This document shows positions 1 to 11,000 of a stretch of DNA of 64,000 nucleotides, piece by piece. Every line of letters starts with the position of its first letter. The stretch's first letter is position 1. The translations under genes and the position numbers were made by a program. Under the pieces are notes generated by a model, which made no database searches, was not told the origin of the DNA, and saw nothing but the letters and a program-made list of their open reading frames with translations. Source of the DNA: Diadema setosum (taxonomy: Eukaryota > Echinodermata > Echinoidea > Diadematoida > Diadematidae); contig CM067075.1 of the NCBI GenBank assembly GCA_033980235.1, positions 35,598,385 to 35,662,384 on the forward strand. Reading direction: 5' to 3'.

Positions 1-2410
1 GACAGTAGATGATGATACATTTTCTTTTAATAGCAATGTTTGAACAAATCTCTGCATTGTACTTTTTAGTCAGTGTGGTTATATAATTTCTTATGCACAG
101 TCTAACAGATCATGAATTACATGTATAAAAGCAAATGTGAAAAACTACAAAACCATAGCATCTATATAAAGAGGTATTTGTGAAACATAGAGCATATGGT
201 GTAACTATTCTTTCAAGTAAAATCTAATTTCAGGACATTTCATATAATTTGAGGTGATTTGACATGCAACTTGGCAAGTCAGCATTAACCACACCCAAGT
301 TAATTACATGCAGACTGTTCCATTTAGGAACAGTCTACTCTCACTTGATAATTGTAACCTTCCATACTTGTATTATCTGTCAGTATTAGATGTATCATCT
401 CCCTTTCAAGAATTGAGTTATTAATGGAAAAATATAGATATATTTTTTCCCTCTGCAGTTGTGCCAGAACTAATGAAAATGTGTCAATGTGCATTTTGTG
501 TCGGCTGTCAACACGCTAGGCACCATTGTTTCATTAAATCATGGTGACTGATGTGATACAAGTATTCCATTCATCTCACTGTGTAGGCACGTCAGTACAG
601 GATTGTGTTTAGATGCATTGACTACTGGTTTGATAATTGGCACAATCTGTTCATTGACTGCAAGTGTGTGTGTGAGTGTGAGTGTACACGTCTACAGTCA
701 CAGTTTTGCTAGAAGATGTAGATGGGTAGAGGAAGAGGGTGGGGACGGAAGGTTTTCATTGGGTTTTTTTCGTCAGTTTTTTGTAATATAATTCATTCAA
801 TGTTTTGCCTTGATAAAAGCATACTTTATGCATCAAATTAAAAAATGTCTGATATATCCTGTTCTGTACATTTAAGATGAAGAAAAAAAATGACTTATAT
901 ACTTTTGTGTAATTGTATCATTTAATCTAAATGAAATAAGCAAAAATTCTTTGGAGAAAAAAAGAAGAAGATAAAAGCACATTTGTGCTTTGTAAGGGTA
1001 AAATGCAATGAACCTGAATTAGAGTAGACTACATCCTTTGATTTGATAGATTTTTGGAATAAAAAACACACAAACGCATGCAACAGAATGGCGAGAAAAT
1101 AAACTCGCTAATGCCCGAATCAATTCTAGAGTGAAGATACATAATTTTCACACCCCTCCCCCATTCATACATATCCATATATTTATATCCACTGATGGTA
1201 GGCCTCAAATATAATGGGTTTCCACTTGATGCACACCATACCCTTGTGAAAACAAACGTGCTTGCCAAAACTGACCCCAATAACAAAGCTATTCCAGATT
1301 TGAGCTCTGTAGCTCTCCCCCCCCCCCCCCCCCAAACAATGGTTATTATAGTATATCTGCCCTAGGCTTTGGATATGTGCTGCCTGTGTTTATCACTTCT
1401 TCACTTTGGGAATAGAACTCAGAAAAAAAAGGCCAAACTGTTTCTTGAATTTACTCCAAGTCAGGTTGAAAGTCAACAAACTTTCATAGAGGGGGTAAGG
1501 AAAGGGTAAGTTTGAAGGGCTCTAACTCTTCCTGATTATTTTCAACTTTTACATTTGAGTAATTATAAATGAGTCATTCTGAATACATAGTTTCAAAATT
1601 TGTATTGATTGAGATGAGGAGTAATAATGATATCAAAATTCATAACAAATTTCAATGAACAAGGATGATGACATGGCAGCCTCACCACAAGAATGCATGA
1701 GCTGGGGCTGAAGGAAGCTGAACAAAAGAAGAAGGCATGCATAGATTTCACACAGGTGAACATAAAGCAAGTGGTATTGTAATGGAATTATACACTGCTA
1801 GATTTCTTAAACATGTGAGGCTCCTATGTAATTAACACTGTTCAGTGTAATTTGTTTAAGATTTGTCAAAGTATTGGTTCTATGCTCAAAAAACGCAATA
1901 AATTCCACAAATCTATATTATGGAGCTGTTGATTTATGTACTACATGATGTGAAAATATGAAAATCATCTGGAATGCCCCTTTAAAGCTAATGCACTACT
2001 TCCTTTCTGGCCATGTTTACCAACATTTAGTAGGAGATACAGTACACAAGACCACAAAGAAGTGGAATATTAAACACTTCCAGTTGCTAAGATGAACTTT
2101 AATTCTTATGCATAGTGATTTCAAGAAAAATATCTATCTCACTGACTCACAGTGATACCTGCCAAAAGAAAATGTTCCATGAGTACAATTTGCTCCTTTT
2201 TTTTTTTCTTATTTGATTTTTTAACATTTGTTAATTGAAGCTCTGAAACTAAAAACTTCTCTGAAACTTGCATAACAGTTGACTGATGTCAATTCTCACA
2301 TGATGAGCTATCAGGAGAGATACAAACATGTATGGTGTAGGACATTGAAAATCATTGAGTGAGCGTAAACAATATGAAGAATACATGATCTGGGCGTATG
2401 CATTAATTGT

Positions 2411-2672
2411 ATTTGTGTTTCTGTGTTAGTATGTGTGTTTTTTATGTGTATTAGTATGTGTGTTTTATATGTTTGTTTGTATGTGTGTTAGTCTGTGTGT
2501 TTGTATGTGTACCTGTATGTGTGTTTGTATATGTGTTTGTATGTATGTGTGTGTAATGTGTTTGTGTGTGTTTGTACATGTGTTACTGTGTGTCTGTATG
2601 TGTTCTTGTAGGTGTGTTTGTATGTATGTCAGTAAGTGTGTTTGTGTTTGTGTCTGTAGTGCCTGTTGTGTG
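2411..2672. repeat. TG-rich imperfect microsatellite
   Basis: About 260 bases of tgtgtttgtatgtgtgt-like units with scattered changes. It opens long frames on both strands (Cys/Val on plus, Thr/His/Gln on minus) that are artefacts of the repeat. Confidence 0.85.
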
Positions 2673-3024
2673 TACAAGAAAAGTGTGTTGTCAGGGATCA
2701 GCTCTCCATACAATAATTTTTTCTCATCTCCATAGCGGCAGTATTGGTGATGTGGGTAGACTGTTTTCTGCCATACTGTAAGGAAACAGGAATGTAGTAG
2801 TTTAGTGACAGATGGCCCGAGGTGAAAAAGATCAATATTGCACCCTCGTTAATCAAACGCTCTGCAAACTTCCTAGACTGGTGGTGTCCTGTCCCCAGAC
2901 TGTCTTGTCAGTTTCATTGCCTCACAACCCAACGTTATCATTTCCATGCAGAGCATAAATGTCTCTCTTTTTTGTTTCTTTTTTTGTTTCTTTCTTTTTT
3001 ATTTTTACCTTAGGATTTTCAGTA

Positions 3025-3242
3025 TACTGTAAAACCATATTTTTTTTTATTTTTTTTTTTGTGCGTGCATGAAACTTTCACAAATTTGTGAGGAGCCAAG
3101 ATTCATGAAAGTAGAGAATGCAGGTTTTAAATCTATACAATGCATTTAAATGCCAGTGGCAATTTTGAAAGTTTCTTGCCACAAAAGGGCGTCAGCTCCA
3201 GTTCGTGAAAGTGTTATACCGTGAATGTCTGGTTTTACAGTA
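3025..3242 (+). mobile_element. MITE, family 1 copy a
   Basis: The element starts tactgtaaaacc and ends ggttttacagta, giving near-perfect terminal inverted repeats about 218 bases apart. The interior shares the order gagccaagatt, tgccagtggca, ggcgtcagctcca with the copies at 21601 and 11951. It has no coding capacity. Confidence 0.75.
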
Positions 3243-5000
3243 CATTTATGCCATGTTTAGAGAGCAATATTCCTTATGTTACTGAATAAGCTGTTATTCT
3301 CGTGTACAGATATTTTTGCGAATGAGGACACTGACATTTTCACAAGATGTTTTGCGTGATTTAACACCGAGGCCATTGTAAAGTGCAGTTAACCTAGCGT
3401 GTGGTGAAATTTTCATGTGTGTTGTAATTTGCGGTAGAACAGTGATTCACAAAATTTGTGAAAATTAAACCCTTGTGAAAGTAACAGCTTATACAGTATT
3501 TGTTCACACTTTATATCAAAGAAAACAGTTATGCCTGTGTTCATTGGTAAAGCACCAGCCCATTTGTCATGTGACTATCCCCACTGTGGATGCTTACATT
3601 GAACGTAAGCATCAAGCATCCCTTATGACTTCCATATACTTCTTGCGGCTGTGTAGATATAATGCATACTCAACAGGGAATGGGTAGAATCAGTATTTCT
3701 TTTTTAAGGGTAAGGAAAAATTATTAAAATATAGAGACAGCGTAATATTGCTGTATTTTTGTTTCATTTTATTTCCTCTTATAGTTCGCATTCCAAGCAA
3801 ATTTCCATTTCTGAATTGTTTGAGTTCCCAGTCATAACAAATTATAATACATGTATGGTGCATTTAATTCATGTTCCATGCTATATAGAGTGACATGTTG
3901 GAGTACATTGACATACTTTATTCAAATATTTAGTCTGACTTGTAATGAGTGTAGTTATTTTTTTTTTCTGTTTTTTTTTTTTTTTTAATACTGCAAGTGG
4001 TCTGTTGTTTGCAAGCCATGTTAATAATTAGCTCACTTGCTCATAAAAGTGCCTGTACACTAGAGTGTTGATGTACCATGCAACCTTTGGATTGACCATT
4101 ACAGTAATTGGCTATTTGTTTATCCTTGACTCATAACATCCCAAAGTCAGGACTAGTGATAGAGTGTGCATTTACTATGGTAGGAGGTGAAAATATGTCA
4201 ACAGCCTGTATAGCTTTATGTACTACTGGTACAGACATCATTAGTCTACAATTTGTCAGCAAGGGTGTTTACACATGTACATTAAAAACAAACCAGATTG
4301 ATAGAAAATATGAAGAGATGCATTTACAAGACTAGCTTTGCAGAAGTAACTCCTTCAAAAATTTGATTGTTGTGTACTTCAAACTTTTTTTCTATAGGGA
4401 AGGAAAATCCATATCAGTATGAAAAAGTACAAGTGTTATTTTTTTTCTTTTTCTTCTTGAATCCATGATTTCTAATGTTGCCGAAACTTTCATAAATATT
4501 TTGTGTGTACAGTTGCCTTTTTCTTGTTGAAACATCATCTTTTCCTTGTGGAATGAATTTCCATTTACTTTTCCCCTTTAGTCCATTCTCTGTCTCTCCT
4601 TTCCCATAATTCTGCTGTAGGTTGTATTCCACAGAGTATGACATAAAATACCCAAGGAGCTTTACCAAGTCAACCACAACAAACATGGAAACTGGAATGC
4701 AACCTACCCGTTCCTTCCATTGTAAAGCCCACTATGCATCCCATACACAATGTACCCAAATCTGCAATGTGTGGCATGACCACTGCTTCCTACTGGGGCA
4801 CACACTGTGATTCTGACCTGTCTCAGTAGATCAACAACATTTAAACAACAACAACTCCTCAGAGGGGGCAGAAAAGGCTATTTAGACCCATTCATTCCCA
4901 CTATTCCCCAATTATCTATTATGTTATTTGTCTCCCTTAACCTTCTGTTCAACATGTCTCATTTTCTTCATTTGTTCTCTCTGTTCTTACCCTCTTGTAG

Positions 5001-5088
5001 TGGAATGAATCCTGCACAAGCTGAACTGCAATATCTGAACAAGGCCAAATGGCTAGAGATGTATGGAGTGGATCTACACATAGTACAG
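5001..5088 (+). CDS. EPB41L5: EPB41L5-like exon a (FERM F2/F3 junction)
   Basis: This is the first exon seen in the window. It follows the acceptor cctcttgtag and ends at CAG/gtatct. The first base completes a codon, then 29 codons read [20 protein letters not shown] and onward to GVDLHIVQ. The [12 protein letters not shown] string is a hallmark of the EPB41L5 FERM domain. The exon leaves phase 0, which the next exon needs. Confidence 0.9.
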
Positions 5089-8000
5089 GTATCTTAATTT
5101 TTGCAGGCCACACACACAGTGTAGTTTACAAATAGTGAATGGTCATGAGTGCGATGGTACAAGATTTGGCACGAGGTGAAAGATAGAGGCGCTCTATTCA
5201 ACGAGGCGAAGCCGAGTTGAATATTGCACATCATCTTTCACCGAGTGCAAAATTTTGTTCCATTGCATTAGTGAAGACCATACACTATTTGTTTTATACA
5301 ACACCTCGACCCTCAACGGATGTGGTCCACACAGATTCTTGAATTTAGCACAGAAATGGCAACCATTTTCCATTAAAGATGAATGAGTAGCCACACAGTT
5401 GCAGTCACCCTGTACGTACGTACGCGAAGCCGATCAGTTGAAGTTGTTTATAAGAATGAGTGACATAAGTACGCGCTTGTAATGGTTGAGTGCGCAGGCA
5501 AATGTTTGTTTATTATGACATCAGAGCTGTGCGGTGGAACAAGAATTTTGGGGTTACTGTAAAAGTAGAAATTTTCGCGGTTTTGAAATTTTTGCGCATT
5601 TCGAGCTACCAGCAACTAGCACGAAAATGAAAGCACGCAAATATTTTTGCTTGCCATATGTTCCCGTACTTACTGTCTTGATTCTGCGGAATTAAAAACA
5701 CACAAAACTCTTTTTGCAAGTGACTAGGAGCAATTAACTTAATTTTGTGGTTATATGATTTAGTAGCATTATGGGTCAAAAGGTTCATGCACTGTATCGG
5801 GTAAATGCCCAATCAGCACTTCTGTAAAGAACTCTGTAGGCCAATATGTAACTGGTAAAAGATGTCTGTATGTATTAAGCATTGAGAAGGCTGGCTTCAC
5901 TATATTTGGTTTGTAGATCTTCATTTTGCAGAGACTTTTTATAGCTATCAATAATTACAACAGAAAAGAAGGACTCAGTTTTATGAGATGTGACTGCTTT
6001 TTACGAGTTCTGCCAATGTGATTCTATTTAACTATTGTTTGTTTTATATATAACTTTGTGGAAGGTGAATGTAATATATTATGAAAACTTCATGTTTTCT
6101 GAGAACTACTAACTAACCTGGACATAGCTATGGGATACATTTAAAGAGTGATTGTTTTCTTGACTAGATTTTTTTTTTTTTCATTTTCAAAATTAATTTT
6201 TTGCTTCCAGAATTAGTCGTCAAATGACTCTGTAGCATACACAGGACTCGCGACTTGCATGAAATGATCATAATTCCAGTTTTCTTTTTATTATTTAAGT
6301 GATGGCTTCTCAGAACATTGCACTAGACCAGCTCGGTAGTGCAGGTTAATATTGGGGAGATGTACAACTCTGATAATTCCTTCACTTGTCAATGTTTTCC
6401 ATGTTTAGGGGCGAGATGGACACAACTACAAGCTGGGACTGACTCCAACAGGGATCCTGGTTTACGAGGGGGAGACTAAGATTGGTCTATTCTTCTGGCC
6501 AAAGGTGACCAGGCTGGACTTCAAGGGGAAGAAACTCCATCTTGTGGTGGTTGAGGATGATGAGCAGGTGATCTTGGGTTATTCATATCTTTTGATAGAA
6601 ATATAGACTATGATGCCTGTTTTGTCTCTTATTTTTTTTGTTTTCTTTTGAAGAAAAGGAAGCAAATGTATTCTCCATCCTAATCAGGTCAGATTTCACA
6701 ATCATTTCTCTGATATGGCTTCCCATTCCGCCTGATTGCTTTCTATACATCTACATCTATTCAAACGCATATTACAGGGCTCAACACTACCATTTTCAGT
6801 ATTTTTTTTTTTTTCTGGTGGCCCATTCAGGCCGCTAAAATCTTTGAATTTAAGTTTTGGTGGCCCGAAAAAGAAATATAGTTGTCCGAAATGAAATGAA
6901 ATATGAAATTTCATTTTGAATTTTAGCTGCCTGATCAGGCTACCAAAAGATGACTTTTTAAATTATGTGGCCCTACATAAATTTTCAGTGGCCCTGGGCT
7001 ACCACTTAGCCCTGCATGTTAGCCCTGCATGTTGTTTTCCTCACTGGATGTATTTCATGAAATGATTCATGTCCTCCTGCCCACCCTGTGGTCTCATTTC
7101 GTAACTGAAGTAAAAAGATAATACACGTATGTTGTTCTCCTCTGTAATATTCCTTTGCCAGGGGCAAGAGCAGCAGCACACGTTTGTCTTCAGACTAGAG
7201 TCGTCCCAGGCCTGCAAACACCTCTGGAAGTGTGCTGTGGAGCACCACGCTTTCTTCCGGCTGCGCGGCCCCGTCAAGCAGACCAAGGACAGACAAGGGT
7301 TCATTCGCATGGGCTCAAGATTCAGATATAGGTACCATTCACAGACTTTCCCCCCATGGGCAGTCCAGTCAGTGCTCTTAACGGTTCTAGGCCAATTACC
7401 CCAGATCTTTCTCCTAACCCTCACCCTAAACCAAACTCTAACCCTAAACCTAACCCTGAACCTAAACCTAACCCTCATCCAAACCCTAATCCAAACTCTA
7501 ACCCTAAACCTAACCCTAACCTTAATCTTTACTCTATAAACCTTATCACTAACCAGCATTTAGCTGGGGGGGGGGGGGGGGGGGGGCATGGTACAAGTGT
7601 AGTTGCCCTGATATAACTCCAAACTATTGAACCTCCGCCCTGCAATGCATTGGAATGATCATTTTGTTTGTCCTTTGATGCTATGACTTGATATGCAAGT
7701 TCAAAGGTCATAGGGAAATTTTTATTGAAGTTTAAAACAAATTCGTGATATATGCAGATAGTGATAAAAATTTAACAGTTCCAGCTATTATTTCATCTCC
7801 TGTGATTCTTTGTTTTTCACCTCTGTTTTTAGTTGTTGCAGTTTGATATGAATCTTCATGGAATTAATTGAGGTGTTGTGCTTGTGTGGATCATAACGTG
7901 AACTCAATAATGTTTTGATAATTGCATTTCCTTCTCATGGCTGCAGTGGAAGGACAGAATTTCAGACAACAAAGACCAACAAATCACGTCATTCCAGGCA

Positions 8001-11000
8001 GTTTGAACGCAGACCCAGCCAACGCTTCTCCAGAAGGCCGTCGTATGCACAGAAAAAAGGTGAGAGTGAGGTCATACCAACATCTGTTGCCTGTCCGTCT
8101 AGGCTTGGTTTGAAATTTTTCAGTAATAATGTTTGGCAGCACAGATATTCCTTGAATATACATTGTCACTTTTCTATCCATAGCGCAGTGTGACTACACT
8201 AGAGATGAAGATCTGTTTAGAAAGAGAAAAGAAAAGAAAGTTGTTGGCATGATAACATTGCTGTGAGTGAGTGTTCATGCTCTCTTCTAACATGAATATA
8301 AAAGTAAATGTCATCACCCTGTGCAAGGAAAGGAGGTTAACCTGAACAAAGACAGGATTAAAATCAGAAGATGCTGTGGGATTTCTTCTATAGACACAAA
8401 GGGACACAGTTTTTTGTGGGATGAAGAACAGGGTATTGTACACAACCATTACTTTTGCTGAGATAGATGGGGTGTATGCTTTTTGTGATTTCAATGGACT
8501 GTAGAATTTTAAGTTTCCATGCAGAATTTTCAGTTTCCACTATAGCATTTTTAATCTCCATAGAATTTTCAGGCACCACAGTGGAATTCTCAGTATCGCC
8601 AATACCATACGTGCCATGCACAGAGCAGCGTTTTAGATGCATTATGGGATAACCCACAAGACAAACTTGCCCAAGTTTTGGCTGCACATCTGGTCATGTT
8701 CCATCTTTATCCAGGGGTATCTTTTGTTGAAGATTTCTTCACTTTCCATCATGTGACCAGCACATTGAAGCCTTGCAGTAGTGAACCTTGACTCTAGTGA
8801 CCACAAATCAGTAAAACTTTGACATTTTAAACTCTTTTTAAGTTCAATTCTAAGTGAAGAAAAAAACAGCAATGAAAGAAAAGCAGACGAAAATTGCATT
8901 GAATTGCATGGGAACTAAGACATGTGCAAGACAACCGGTACCCTTGTGACAATGGCATCGAGGAATCCCACAGTGCATCTGTAGCAGGGCTTTTTTGCAT
9001 GCGCAGAAAATTTTTGCACATTGGTAACATTGAGAATTGTCAGTTTCCTGTAGAATTTTTAGTTGCCATAGAATTTTCAGTCACCACAGTAGAATTTTCA
9101 GTCACCACAGTAGAATTTTTAGTCTCCATTGTAGATTTTTTTTTTTTGCCATCACTGTGAAATATTCAGTTTCCATTGACAGCAAGTGGTTGGGTCACTG
9201 TCAAAGAAGCTGTAGTTGATAACTTTGACTCTAATCAATTTTTGAGCTCATGGCCAGTCAATAGCTTGGGTGATTATATAATGACAGTGACCAAAAATTA
9301 GGGAATCCTTTGACACTGAGTCACACTGTTTTTATCTCTGTCAACTGAAGTTTTCCTAAGACTTTGTTTCTTTTGACTCACTTTTTTGTCCCCGCCGAAC
9401 GAGTTCGAGCAGGGGACTATGAAACGGGCTCCGTACGTGTGTGTGTCCGTCCGTCCGTGTGTCCGTCCGTGTGTGCGTCCGTGTGTGATCAAAATCTTCA
9501 ATTTGCTACTTCTCTGTCATTTATGAGCCAATTTTGATTCTGTTTGCTTTATATGATAGCACTACATGGGAGCTTTGAAACTTCTACACAGAATTTCAGT
9601 CGTGACCTTTGACCTTGACCTTTGACCTATATTGTACATTTTGCTACAAAATGCTACTCCTTCGCCATTTCTAACCCGATTTCAATTCCGTTTGCTTTAT
9701 GTGATGGCACTAGGTGAGGGCTTCAAAACTTCTACACAGAATTTTGACCTTTGACTTCTTTGACCTTTGACCTTGATTTTTTGACCTGTATTGTACATTT
9801 TGCTACAAAATGCTACTCCTTCGCCATTTCTAACCCGATTTCGATTCCGTTTGCTTTATGTGATGGCACTAGGTGAGGGCTTCAAAACTTCTACATAGAA
9901 TTTTGACCTTTGACTTCTTTGACCTTTGACCTTGATTTTTTGACCTATATTGTACATTTTGCTACAAAATGCTACTCCTTCGCCATTTCTAACCCGATTT
10001 CGATTCCGTTTGCTTTATGTGATGGCACTAGGTGAGGGCTTCAAAACTTCTACATAGAATTTTGACCTTTGACTTCTTTGACCTTTGACCTTGATTTTTT
10101 GACCTATATTGTACATTTTGCTACAAAATGCTACTCCTTCGCCATTTCTAACCCGATTTCGATTCCGTTTGCTTTATGTGATGGCACTAGGTGAGGGCTT
10201 CAAAACTTCTACACAAAATTTTGACCTTTGACTTCTTTGACCTTTGACCTTGATTTTTTGACCTATATTGTACATTTTGCTACAAAATGCTACTCCTTCG
10301 CCATTTCTAACCCGATTTCGATTCCATTTGCTCTATGTGATGGCACTAGGTGAGGGCTTCAACACTTCAACACAGAATTTTGACCTTTGACTTCTTTGAC
10401 CTTTGACCTTGATTTTTTGACCTATATTGTACATTGGCTACAAAATGCTACTCCTTCGCCATTTCTAACCGGATTTCGATTCCGTTTGCTTTATGTGATG
10501 GCACTAGGTGAGGGCTACAAAACTTCTACACAGAATGTTGACCTTTGACTTCTCTGACCTTTGACCTTGATCTTTTGACCTATATAGTACATTTTGATAC
10601 TAAATGCTACTTCCGGCGGGGACATATTTTACGCACCGCGTAATTTCTACTTTTCCTTGTTACTCTTTTCCATCTAGCTGCTGAAATGGCTGCCAGACTT
10701 CATTCCAATGCAGCAGCTTCTGCAGGAGGGTGAGATTTCCATTTGTAATTTACTTTGTTTGTGTGTATTCATATTGTGTGTGTGTGTTAAAAGCTTTTGT
10801 CATTGTTGCGGTATTTTGTACTGGGAATCAGCTCTGTTCAAGTGCCAAGGGCTGATGTGTTAGTAGCAGATTGACCTTGCTGCTGTTACGTTGTACAGGT
10901 ATGCAATTAATTCAACCACCCCCGTTTGTCCTGTTTTGTCAAATTTTGCAGTCGCTCACCCAACGTAAGGCAGCGCTCCCCCATCAAGACCTCTCCTCAC

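Larger units (their letters stand above)
1..5000. other. Intronic DNA left of the first visible exon
   Basis: No exon matching the missing FERM F1/F2 lobes was found on either strand. The stretch is AT-rich, with a poly-C run at 1317-1333, a TG-rich repeat and a MITE. It is read as an intron of the EPB41L5-like gene. Confidence 0.5.

Noticed and set aside
2433..2735. Open frames of 82-100 codons rich in Cys/Val or Thr/His
   Set aside because: They are translations of the TG-rich microsatellite on both strands and have no gene-like composition.
7412..7535. A true chromosome end
   Set aside because: The repeat is degenerate, short and inside a gene whose exons continue on both sides.
7041..7559. 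172-codon minus-strand frame with [14 protein letters not shown] repeats
   Set aside because: It is produced by the telomere-like repeat and the antisense of exon c.
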